This document shows positions 1 to 5,057 of a DNA stretch of 5,057 nt, piece by piece. Origin of the DNA: an uncultured archaeon (GTDB taxonomy: Archaea > Korarchaeota > Korarchaeia > Korarchaeales > Korarchaeaceae). The stretch is from positions 1-5,057 of the forward strand of contig CALJEO010000096.1 in the NCBI GenBank assembly GCA_938073845.1. The letters run 5' to 3'. Positions within the stretch are counted from its first letter, which is position 1. Each line of letters begins with the position of its first letter. The notes beneath the pieces were generated by a model. That model was given only the letters and a program-made list of their open reading frames with translations. It did not search any database and was not told the origin of the DNA. Both the position numbers and the translations under genes were made by a program.

Positions 1-161
1 GAGTATGTAGCCCCCCATCTGCCAACCAAGATTGAGCTAAGCGAGAGGGAGAGGGCCTCCACTATTAAGAACACCTTATCTATCATTGGTGGTAATGAGA
101 ATTTTGATACGAATGCGAGCACTCCCAATAGAGTCGCGATAGCTAACTTCCTGCTTCTCAT
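1..161 (-). CDS. Membrane protein, N-terminal part (possibly ECF transporter S component)
   Basis: This gene reads leftwards from an ATG at 161-159 and leaves the window at base 1, so only the first 53 residues are visible. They begin MRSRKLAIATLLGVLAFVSK. A short basic N-terminus leads into a hydrophobic segment (about residues 6-20), then a Leu-Pro-Pro turn, then a second hydrophobic stretch rich in Ser/Leu that ends in a Gly-Arg-Trp-Gly-Ala motif. The pattern is that of a polytopic integral membrane protein and recalls the substrate-binding (S) subunits of energy-coupling-factor vitamin transporters, but that family call is only an impression. The start is supported by AGAGGTG on the minus strand, five bases before the ATG (complement of 167-173). 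The reading frame is closed upstream by a stop at 203-201. The plus-strand frame opposite is also open but lacks protein-like character. Confidence 0.6.
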   Translation of the reverse strand, partial: MRSRKLAIATLLGVLAFVSKFSLPPMIDKVFLIVEALSLSLSSILVGRWGATY

Positions 162-197
162 ACCCACACCTCTATCTGCTGGGATGTTCCCGAAGTC

Positions 198-206
198 TAT
201 TTATCT
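198..206 (-). promoter_or_regulatory. Putative TATA box for the leftward membrane-protein gene
   Basis: On the minus strand this reads AGATAAATA, an archaeal TATA-like element. Transcription would begin about 25 bases further along, near 175. That would leave a leader of roughly 14 bases that still contains the AGAGGTG ribosome binding site. This is inferred from spacing only. Confidence 0.35.
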
Positions 207-347
207 CTATCCTACCCGTTACCTCAGGGTATGGCGCCTTTCCTAAAGATGAAGGTGCGTTCACGCTTTCAAAGCGGCGAAATGATGATTCCAGAGAATT
301 TTATGCGGATCGGAGCAGCTCCCTATCCTCCTAGGAACTCTCTCCGT

Positions 348-357
348 AATATTTAAG
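348..357 (+). promoter_or_regulatory. Putative TATA box for the YkgJ-type gene
   Basis: AATATTTAAG is a good archaeal TATA-like match. It lies about 26 bases before the expected transcription start near 378, giving an 18-base leader before the GTG at 396. The core is nearly symmetric, so it could also be read on the other strand. BRE sequences were not convincingly seen. Confidence 0.4.
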
Positions 358-367
358 AGTCCGTGAT

Positions 368-385
368 GGGTGTTCACTGACACCC
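368..385. repeat. Inverted repeat GGGTGT-N6-ACACCC before the YkgJ-type gene
   Basis: There are two perfect 6-base arms separated by TCACTG. The repeat straddles the transcription start predicted from the TATA box and ends 10 bases before the GTG start. A repressor bound here would block initiation. A hairpin in the short leader is also possible. A further GGTGT lies at 395-399. No regulator is known from the sequence. Confidence 0.35.
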
Positions 386-395
386 GGGGTAGAGG

Positions 396-947
396 GTGTA
401 CCTTCCCTGGAGCTCCATCAGGACCTTCAGATGCCTAGCATGCGGTACCTGCTGCTCCCACTTCGCGATACCTCTCAGGCCAAGTGAAGCTCTAGCTATA
501 GCTAGGATATTCGGATGGCACCGTATCGAGGCCAGGAAGGGGAGGCTCTTCATAAGGAAGGATGAAGGAGGGTGTCCCTTCCTCGTGAAAATGATATCTT
601 TAGGGGTTTGCTATCTTCAGGAGATCGGAGTTAAGCCAAGAGCATGCAAGCTCTGGCCCTTTCACATATTCAGAAACCCAGAGTATGGTAGAAGGGAAGG
701 AGCTGCTTTCCCGAGCAGGTACGGTACCTTTTACATATACGTGGACACTAGATGCCCCGGGATCACCCTAGGGAGGCCCACTGATGCACTAGCAGCTGCT
801 GCGATGGAGGCCTTGGAGATCTGGCTAGGTGTGAGGACGGAGCAGTCCCTGACAACCAGCTTATTCATTACTAGTCTCCATAGGTTAAATCCAGCCCCTC
901 AGAGTTCGGTAGCGGTGGGAAAACCTCCTACCCTTAGGGGAACGTGA
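396..947 (+). CDS. YkgJ-type cysteine-cluster (zinc/iron-chelating) protein
   Basis: This encodes a 183-residue protein with the CxxCxxCC signature at residues 13-20 (C13, C16, C19, C20). Further cysteines follow at 60 (GGCPFL), 72 (GVCYL), 84 (RACKLWPF) and 120 (DTRCPG). This order is typical of the YkgJ/UPF0153 family, whose members are thought to bind zinc or an iron-sulfur cluster and whose biochemical role is unsettled. There is no signal peptide or membrane segment, so a cytoplasmic location is inferred. The GTG start is the only one possible: an in-frame TAG lies at 390-392, and GGGG at 386-389 is a suitably placed ribosome binding site. The last 30 or so residues lack family features and look like a loose tail. 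The stop overlaps the GTG start of the decayed gene downstream, pointing to former operon partnership. Family assignment is good; function is unknown. Confidence 0.8.
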   Translation: MYLPWSSIRTFRCLACGTCCSHFAIPLRPSEALAIARIFGWHRIEARKGRLFIRKDEGGCPFLVKMISLGVCYLQEIGVKPRACKLWPFHIFRNPEYGRREGAAFPSRYGTFYIYVDTRCPGITLGRPTDALAAAAMEALEIWLGVRTEQSLTTSLFITSLHRLNPAPQSSVAVGKPPTLRGT

Positions 948-1222
948 CGCGAGCCAGCGTGGAGGAAAGCTTTATTAATGATCTCATCATCAAGACCGGG
1001 GGGCCGGGATAGGGGGTATCGGAGAGACCTCTGATAACCGGCACTGCGAAGTGGCTGCGTTTCCCGCACAGCGGGATCCCCCGAAAGCCCCTAAATGACC
1101 TAAAGATGTTCTTTCACGTTGAGATCCTCATGGATGTTCCGGACTCCCCGAATCGCAGAACCACGGTACCCTCTCATTTTAGATGGAGAACTGATGATGG
1201 CGCTCAGGGGCTCGAAGAGTGA

Positions 1223-1262
1223 CTAAGACTTATCCAGTTGGGGGCGCATCCCTAAGTCTTAG
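1223..1262. repeat. 10-bp perfect inverted repeat (CTAAGACTTA, 20-base loop)
   Basis: CTAAGACTTA at 1223-1232 is the exact reverse complement of TAAGTCTTAG at 1253-1262. It lies inside the decayed gene, next to where the reading frame changes. It could be chance, a remnant of a small inverted insertion, or a stem in an RNA. No target duplications were seen. Confidence 0.5.
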
Positions 1263-1365
1263 CGAAGGAGCAGCTAGGAGATAGCGGTCGAAGATCGTGC
1301 CTCAGCTTGAGTGACCTCAGGGTTCGATGCGAGGATCAAAGCCACGGAACATCCAAGCGGATCTA

Positions 1366-1392
1366 AATCCTTTAGGAGGCCTCCTATGGATT
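1366..1392. repeat. Palindrome TAGGAGGCCTCCTA with AATCC/GGATT flanks
   Basis: The core at 1373-1386 is a perfect 14-base palindrome. It is extended by AATCC (1366-1370) and GGATT (1388-1392), with one or two unpaired bases between. In addition, CCTATGGAT at 1383-1391 is the exact reverse complement of ATCCATAGG at 1444-1452, so two mutually exclusive pairings exist. It lies within the decayed gene. Function is unknown. Confidence 0.5.
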
Positions 1393-1732
1393 AAATACTT
1401 TCCTTAAGTCGCTCATAGTTATCCGCAGATCAAGAACGAGTGGATCCATAGGTTAGGAGCTCCGCTCGGGCTTCAGATACGGCCCTCCGGTGCTGTAGTG
1501 AGTGGTGTGGACTCAGGGGAAATTAACTGGAAACGCTCCGATGCGGATGGTTAATGCCTAGAAAGGAGACTCGGATGGAGGGGCTTTCCCTATCCCTAGC
1601 TTCGATGAGCTGATGAGGGAATTATTCACGCTGACAGGGAAGAGGATTGTGAAGGCTCCAATGAGTCCATGGGGAGCTTAAGACAGATGAATCCCAGCTA
1701 CTTAGCAGCTCAGAACCATTGCCACGACACGC

Positions 1733-1740
1733 TTAAATTT
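1733..1740 (+). promoter_or_regulatory. Putative TATA box for purA
   Basis: TTAAATTT lies about 35 bases before the purA ATG. With usual archaeal spacing the transcript would start near 1760, giving a leader of only about 10 bases. The GAGGTAA at 1757-1763, eight bases from the ATG, would then be partly outside the mRNA. Either the TSS lies slightly earlier or the mRNA is near-leaderless. Confidence 0.35.
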
Positions 1741-1770
1741 TCATCGAGCCCCCAGCTGAGGTAATGCTGG

Positions 1771-3087
1771 ATGCCAGCCATAGTCGTCGTCGGGATGCAG
1801 TTCGGTGATGAGAGTAAGGGCGCCGTCGTGGACTTCCTGGCGGAGTGGGCAGACCTCGTCGTTAGGTACAATGGGGGCAGTAACGCTGGCCACACTGTTG
1901 TAGCGGAGGGCTCGAAGTACAAGTTCCACCTCGTGCCCTCAGGCGCCGCCAGGGGTAGGAGGTGCGTGATAGGCGCTGGCGTAGCCTTCGATCCCGAGGT
2001 CTTCATGGAGGAGATAGGGGCTCTCAGGGATAAGGGAAAGGGAGTTGATGTCCTGGTATCGCTGAAGGCAACCCTGCTGCTCCCCTACCACAAGGAGCTC
2101 GATGCCTCGCTGGCAGGCGAGTCCCTTGGGACGACGAGGAGGGGAATAGGCCCAGCCTACCAGGACAAGATGGCTAGGGTCACGGGATTGAGGGTGAAGG
2201 ATCTCTTCAGCGGGGATTTCGCTAAGAAGCTGAGGAAGGTGCTCGAGCTCAAGGAGGCCGAGTTGAGGAGAGCAAATGTGTTGAGGGGAAACCTGGAGGA
2301 TTACTATAACGAGCTCCTAAGGAGGGCAGAGGTTTGGAGGGAGTTCCTGAGGCCGTTCATCGGTGAGGATCACGTGGAGGTGAATGAGGCGATAGCTAGA
2401 GGGAAGCTGGTAATATTCGAGGGAGCTCAAGGGACCATGCTCGATGTAGATCACGGCACCTATCCCTATGTCACATCATCGAGCACAGTAGCTGGGGGTG
2501 CCTGCACGGGCGTGGGCGTGAGCCCTCTGGCGATAGATGCTGTGCTCGGGGTATGCAAGGCTTACACATCCAGGGTCGGAGCTGGACCCTTCCCCACGGA
2601 GCTCTTCGGCAGCGAGGCCGAGTACCTGAGGGAGAGGGGAGGGGAGTATGGGACGACGACTGGCAGGCCTAGGAGGGTTGGCTGGCTCGATATCCCGATG
2701 TTGAGGTACTCCTCTCTCGTTAACGGCGTTGGCTACTTGGCCATAAGGAAGTTAGACGTGCTCTCAGGTATGAAGAGGATAAAGGTCGCTGTGGCTTACG
2801 AGATAGATGGTGAAGAACACAGGATAGCCCCTCCCTACGCTGAGGAGATGAGCAGGGCTGAGCCAGTTTACGTGGAGCTGGAGGGATGGAGGGAGCTTGA
2901 CTGGAGGAGCATCGTTAGGGAAGGATGGGAGAGCCTACCTGAGGAGATGAGGGCTTACGTGGAGTTCCTGGAGAGGGAACTTAATGTGAGGACCGTTATG
3001 GTGGGTTTGGGACCGGAGAGGGAGATGACCCTAGTGGCACCGGCCCTCAGCGAGCTCCTCGGCTCCCTAGCCGGAGTTCGCATCTAG
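1771..3087 (+). CDS. purA: Adenylosuccinate synthetase
   Basis: This enzyme joins IMP and aspartate using GTP to give adenylosuccinate, the first committed step to AMP, in the cytoplasm. The 438-residue protein carries the family landmarks in order. An N-terminal GMQFGDESKG loop holds Asp13 and Lys16, and GGSNAGHT holds catalytic His41, with numbering that matches the E. coli enzyme. The IMP loop RRGIGPAYQDK is at 124-133. FEGAQG is at 216-221, with DVDHGTYPYVTSS after it. RVGAGPFPTE is at 268-277 and TTGRPRRVGWLD at 296-307. The guanine-binding KLDVLSG is at 327-333, and GLGPER is near the C-terminus. The length is like bacterial PurA and well above the short form of about 340 residues known from Pyrococcus. 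Ser15 replaces the usual Gly of GDEGKG, and Ala18 the usual Lys. The ATG start is preceded by GAGGTAA at 1757-1763 and puts the motifs at standard positions. No purine partner is adjacent; pyrimidine genes follow. Confidence 0.96.
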   Translation: MPAIVVVGMQFGDESKGAVVDFLAEWADLVVRYNGGSNAGHTVVAEGSKYKFHLVPSGAARGRRCVIGAGVAFDPEVFMEEIGALRDKGKGVDVLVSLKATLLLPYHKELDASLAGESLGTTRRGIGPAYQDKMARVTGLRVKDLFSGDFAKKLRKVLELKEAELRRANVLRGNLEDYYNELLRRAEVWREFLRPFIGEDHVEVNEAIARGKLVIFEGAQGTMLDVDHGTYPYVTSSSTVAGGACTGVGVSPLAIDAVLGVCKAYTSRVGAGPFPTELFGSEAEYLRERGGEYGTTTGRPRRVGWLDIPMLRYSSLVNGVGYLAIRKLDVLSGMKRIKVAVAYEIDGEEHRIAPPYAEEMSRAEPVYVELEGWRELDWRSIVREGWESLPEEMRAYVEFLERELNVRTVMVGLGPEREMTLVAPALSELLGSLAGVRI

Positions 3088-3096
3088 GAGTAACGA

Positions 3097-3104
3097 TTAT
3101 ATAG
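3097..3104 (+). promoter_or_regulatory. Putative TATA box of the pyr cluster
   Basis: TTATATAG lies 10 bases after the purA stop and is the best archaeal TATA match in the window. Transcription would start near 3126, which puts the TTG codons at 3147/3150 about 20 bases into the message. It suggests that pyrF-pyrE-pyrB has its own promoter rather than relying on purA. Confidence 0.5.
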
Positions 3105-3135
3105 GGACTCCGCCGGAGGACTGAAGGGTTCCGAT

Positions 3136-3141
3136 AGGAAG
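3136..3141 (+). promoter_or_regulatory. Candidate ribosome binding site for pyrF
   Basis: AGGAAG lies six bases before TTG at 3147 (a second TTG follows at 3150). It is the only Shine-Dalgarno-like sequence upstream of the conserved start of PyrF, and it points to a TTG that is one frame away from the conserved coding frame. Confidence 0.35.
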
Positions 3142-3146
3142 CAAGC

Positions 3147-3802
3147 TTGTTGATAGGACTTCTTCCCTCGATTCCAGGCTAATATTAGCCCTCGACTTCC
3201 CTTCCAAAGGGATCAGAGGGCTTCTAGAGGAGCTTGAGGAGTTGGCCGTGGGGGTAAAGGTGGGTCTCCCCTTAACCCTCTCTCTGGGGTTCGATGGTCT
3301 CACGGAGCTCCTTAGGGATTTCCCGAGCTACTACTGGATAGCTGACTACAAGTTAGCGGATATCCCAGAGGTGGTTCAGCACGTGATCAGTCGTTTGGAG
3401 GATGTGGGGTTTGACGCATCAATAATACATCTCTTCACCGGCCATAGAAGGTACGAGACGAAGATGGACCTCATAGGGGTCGCTGCAATGAGTCATCCGG
3501 AGGCCAAGTTCTTCAGGGGTAACTTCATCAAGCTGCTCGAGGAGGCAGAGCTGCTGGGGATAGAGGGCATCGTTGTGGGAGCGACCAGGCCCGAGATGGT
3601 AAGGGAAGCTAGGAGGAGGCTCCCTGAAGTCAGGATATTCTCCCCCGGAGTGGGAGCTCAGGGGGCGGAGCCCGGTTCAGCTATAGCAGCGGGTGCCGAC
3701 TTCGAGATCGTCGGTAGGAGCATATTGAGGAGCGATGATCCGTTGATGGAAGCTAAGAAGGTAGTTGAAGCCCAGAGGGGTGTCATCCATGGACGCGCAT
3801 GA
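3147..3802 (+). CDS. pyrF: Orotidine 5'-phosphate decarboxylase (start anomalous: frameshift or non-canonical start)
   Basis: This enzyme decarboxylates OMP to UMP, the last step of UMP synthesis. The protein aligns along its length with archaeal OMP decarboxylases. RLILALDF holds the ribose-binding Asp (3194-3196), and VKVG holds the Lys at 3257-3259. The catalytic Asp-x-Lys-x-x-Asp is IADYKLADIP, with Asp at 3344, Lys at 3350 and Asp at 3359. MSHPEA follows, then the phosphate loop PGVGAQGAEPG and VGRS. The frame is open from 3125, but no ATG, GTG or TTG occurs in it before TTG at 3242. Starting there gives 186 residues and would remove the first strand and its Asp. A natural-looking start, TTG at 3147/3150 behind AGGAAG, is in another frame that stops at 3180-3182; one added base between 3150 and about 3167 would join it to the conserved frame, giving about 218 residues, the family's usual size. 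Family assignment is certain; the start, and whether the gene is intact, are not. The end overlaps pyrE by 14 bases. Confidence 0.85.
3774..3782 (+). promoter_or_regulatory. Ribosome binding site of pyrE
   Basis: AGAGGGGTG lies six bases before the ATG at 3789, within the end of pyrF. It decides the start: the alternative in-frame TTG at 3765 would add eight residues unlike the family and would have this site inside its own coding sequence. Confidence 0.65.
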
Positions 3803-4376
3803 GTTGGGGAGGCTCCTCCTATCAAGGGGGATGCTGAGGTTCGGTGATTTCACCCTGACCTCTGGAAGGAGGAGTAGCATATACGTGGACCTCAGGCCCC
3901 TTCCCTCCTTCCCGCATGAGTTCCTCTCAGTGGCTGAGGAGATCGCGAGGAGGATAGGGGAGGGGGACTTCGGTATATGCGGCGTAGCTGTGGGAGGGCT
4001 TCCATTGGCTACAGCTGTCTCACTGAGCCTGAGAAAGCCCCTCATATACGTCAGGAAGGAGAGGAAGGAGCACGGGACTGAGAGCCTTCTGGAGGGATTC
4101 GTTGACAGGAGGAGCTACCTCGTCATAGACGACGTGGCCACCACTGGAGGCTCAATAGCGCATGCAGCTAGAACTGTGAGGAGCTACGGATCAGATGTCA
4201 GGGAAGCTTGGGTCGTCGTCGATAGGATTCAGGGTGCTGCGGAGAACCTAAGAGCTGAGGGGATAGAGTTAAAGAGCTTGGCGACCCTCCCCGAGATCGT
4301 CGAGACCCTGATTGACTCCCTCCCGGAGGAGGAGAGGGGGCATGCCCTGAGGTACCTCAGGGAGGTTGGAAGATGA
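3789..4376 (+). CDS. pyrE: Orotate phosphoribosyltransferase
   Basis: This enzyme transfers ribose phosphate from PRPP to orotate, giving OMP and pyrophosphate, which feeds PyrF encoded just upstream. From the ATG at 3789 it is 195 residues, the ordinary size for a stand-alone enzyme. Substrate-contacting FTLTSGRRSSIYVDLR is at residues 21-36. GVAVGGLPLATA is at 65-76. The flexible catalytic loop RKERKEHGT is at 89-97, with Lys93 and His95 in the expected places. The PRPP-binding motif VIDDVATTGGS is at 112-122. The C-terminal region is helical and charged. The ATG is chosen over TTG at 3765 because AGAGGGGTG sits six bases upstream and family members begin close to the Leu-rich first helix. 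It overlaps the end of pyrF by 14 bases and its stop overlaps the pyrB start as ATGA, so the three are almost certainly co-translated. Confidence 0.95.
   Translation: MDAHELGRLLLSRGMLRFGDFTLTSGRRSSIYVDLRPLPSFPHEFLSVAEEIARRIGEGDFGICGVAVGGLPLATAVSLSLRKPLIYVRKERKEHGTESLLEGFVDRRSYLVIDDVATTGGSIAHAARTVRSYGSDVREAWVVVDRIQGAAENLRAEGIELKSLATLPEIVETLIDSLPEEERGHALRYLREVGR
4361..4366 (+). promoter_or_regulatory. Ribosome binding site of pyrB
   Basis: GGAGGT lies six bases before the ATG at 4373, inside the last codons of pyrE. It is the strongest Shine-Dalgarno sequence in the window and fixes the pyrB start. Confidence 0.7.
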
Positions 4377-5057
4377 GTCTGAGGGGAAGGGATATCCTCT
4401 CTATATCCGATTTCAGGAGAAGCGATCTTGAGAGGCTCTTCAGGGTGGCCTCATCGAGGTTCCAAGGGGATGAGCTCAAGGGGAAGGTAATAGCGATGGC
4501 TTTCTTCGAGCCAAGCACGAGGACCAGGTTCAGCTTTGAGACAGCTACTCTCAGGCTCGGTGGTAGCTACATAGGGTTTGAGGCAACGCAAGCTACCTCC
4601 TTGGCAAAGGGAGAGAGTTTCTCAGATACCATAAGGATGCTAGACGCCTACTCAGATGGTATAGTGGTGAGGCACAGCCTAGAGGGGGCCGCTAAGCTCG
4701 CTGCCGAAATATCTGAGGTCCCCGTCATAAACGCTGGGGACGGGACTAAAAACCACCCCACTCAGGCCATGATCGACCTCTACACAATCTGGAGGGAGAG
4801 AGGGAGCATAGACAACTTAATCTACGGGGTCCTTGGAGACCTCAGGTATGGAAGAGCTGCTGCGAGCTTTCTAAAGGCACTAAACATATACTCCCCCAAG
4901 AGGGTCTACCTCATAGCTCCTGAGGGGCTCAAGCCCAAGCAGGAACTGCTTGACTCACTGAAGGTACCTTGGGAGTTCGCTGATCTCAAGGAGGTCATCT
5001 CGGAGCTAGACGTGCTCTACGTCACCAGGGTGCAGAGGGAGAGGTTCCCTGATCCAT
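4373..5057 (+). CDS. pyrB: Aspartate carbamoyltransferase catalytic subunit, partial (3' end outside window)
   Basis: This enzyme condenses carbamoyl phosphate and aspartate to carbamoyl aspartate, the committed step of pyrimidine synthesis. 228 residues are visible out of an expected 300-310. The carbamoyl-phosphate loop FFEPSTRTRFSFE is at 44-56. The mobile loop SLAKGES is at 76-82, supplying Ser and Lys to the neighbouring subunit's site. VVRH is at 98-101. NAGDGTKNHPTQ is at 120-131 with the catalytic His128. GDLRYGR is at 155-161. The aspartate-binding YVTRVQRERF is at 216-225, with Arg219 and Gln221. GDLRYGR and TRVQ separate it from ornithine carbamoyltransferase. The ATG overlaps the pyrE stop as ATGA and has GGAGGT six bases upstream. 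In many archaea a regulatory subunit gene (pyrI) follows pyrB, but that lies beyond this window. Confidence 0.96.
   Translation, partial: MSLRGRDILSISDFRRSDLERLFRVASSRFQGDELKGKVIAMAFFEPSTRTRFSFETATLRLGGSYIGFEATQATSLAKGESFSDTIRMLDAYSDGIVVRHSLEGAAKLAAEISEVPVINAGDGTKNHPTQAMIDLYTIWRERGSIDNLIYGVLGDLRYGRAAASFLKALNIYSPKRVYLIAPEGLKPKQELLDSLKVPWEFADLKEVISELDVLYVTRVQRERFPDP

Larger units (their letters stand above)
162..395. other. Divergent intergenic region
   Basis: This stretch separates the leftward membrane-protein gene from the rightward YkgJ-type gene. It holds a candidate TATA element for each direction and a GGGTGT/ACACCC inverted repeat at its right end. Short open frames occur on both strands, for example 249-356 on the plus strand (35 codons), but none has a good ribosome binding site or recognisable protein content. 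I see no RNA gene or mobile element here. Confidence 0.6.
944..1681 (+). pseudogene. Heavily decayed protein gene of unknown family
   Basis: No intact gene fits here, yet protein-like segments follow one another in shifting frames. From the GTG at 944 the frame runs to an in-frame TAG at 1010-1012 and on to a TGA at 1220-1222. It contains MFFHVEILMDVPDSPN, starting at the ATG at 1106. A second segment (about 1222-1281) includes TYPVGGASLSLSEG. A third (about 1278-1391, with a TGA at 1308) includes GFDARIKATEHPSG. A short fourth (1385-1420) includes GLNTFLKSLIV. A fifth (about 1417-1551) includes NEWIHRLGAPLGLQIRPSGA. The last (about 1571-1681) includes FPIPSFDELMRELF and ends PMSPWGA-TAA. Joined, they make about 245 residues with neighbour-like codon choice (AGG, ATA). 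The GTG overlaps the TGA of the YkgJ-type gene (GTGA) after an AGGGG ribosome binding site. At least two internal stops and about five frameshifts argue for decay rather than recoding. I do not recognise the family. The fifth and sixth segments are the most convincing. Confidence 0.6.

Noticed and set aside
1..246. Open plus-strand frame running in from the left edge.
   Set aside because: It is antisense to the membrane-protein gene, whose minus-strand reading has a start, a ribosome binding site and hydrophobic segments. The plus reading has no protein-like character.
249..356. Small plus-strand frame of 35 codons starting at ATG 249.
   Set aside because: It has no ribosome binding site, overlaps the YkgJ promoter and has no recognisable content.
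249..381. Small minus-strand open frame of about 40 codons starting from a GTG near 380.
   Set aside because: No supporting ribosome binding site or composition; likely chance.
975..995. Minus-strand TGATGA sequences resembling a box C of a C/D guide RNA.
   Set aside because: The nearest possible box D lies about 90 bases away, too far for an archaeal C/D RNA, and no paired C'/D' boxes are present.
996..1490. A structured RNA gene (SRP RNA or RNase P RNA): TATA-like TTTATTAA at 971-978, a GCCGG/CCGGC stem enclosing a hairpin, and CCGGGGGGCC complementary to GGCCCTCCGG at 1481-1490.
   Set aside because: The invariant cores are missing: no UGUAA-type Alu turn, no GGAAG-AGCA S-domain motif, and no GAGGAAAGUC with a matching ACAGAA region. 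The same bases read well as decayed protein. A scan with the archaeal SRP and RNase P covariance models would settle it.
1452..1725. An alternative RNase P-like RNA ending near ACAGATGAATCCCAGC (1683-1698), with a possible closing helix GGTT/AACC.
   Set aside because: The core motif departs from the near-universal sequence and the partner strand pairs poorly. Protein-like frames cover most of the interval.
1710..2006. Minus-strand open frames opposite the start of purA.
   Set aside because: They are shadows of the purA coding strand with no family features.
3765..3788. TTG start for pyrE, adding eight residues.
   Set aside because: The AGAGGGGTG site at 3774-3782 serves the ATG at 3789, and the extra residues do not fit the family.
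3677..4045. Minus-strand open frame of 122 codons opposite pyrF/pyrE.
   Set aside because: It lies wholly antisense to two certain genes and has low-complexity Ser/Leu/Pro content.

Overview
The window looks like a piece of a hyperthermophilic archaeal chromosome. Arginine is almost always AGG/AGA and isoleucine is often ATA. Translation starts include GTG and TTG, short AT-rich boxes resembling archaeal TATA elements precede several genes, and the OMP decarboxylase is of the archaeal type. The style reminds me of Korarchaeota or deep Thermoproteota, but that placement is an impression and cannot be shown without searches.

Left part (1-395): the 5' end of a membrane-protein gene runs leftwards off the window, with a ribosome binding site and a plausible promoter. 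It is divergent from a rightward gene for a small cysteine-rich YkgJ-type metal-cluster protein (396-947). The roughly 230-base gap between them holds the two divergent promoters and an inverted repeat just before the YkgJ-type gene.

Middle (944-1681): at first sight this is an 820-base non-coding gap. Read across frames, it contains a chain of protein-like segments that hop from frame to frame and carry several in-frame stops. I interpret it as the wreck of a gene of about 245 codons. It began at a GTG overlapping the YkgJ-type stop codon, so the two were probably once translationally coupled. I cannot name the family.

Right part (1771-5057): purA (adenylosuccinate synthetase, IMP to adenylosuccinate in AMP synthesis) is followed, after a TATA-like box, by a tight pyrimidine cluster pyrF-pyrE-pyrB. 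pyrF and pyrE overlap by 14 bases, pyrE and pyrB by 4, and the last runs off the window. PyrB condenses carbamoyl phosphate with aspartate, PyrE turns orotate into OMP, and PyrF decarboxylates OMP to UMP. The oddest detail is pyrF: its essential first strand, with an active-site aspartate, lies upstream of the first usable in-frame start codon. Either the start is non-canonical or the gene carries a one-base frameshift relative to a well-placed TTG start.
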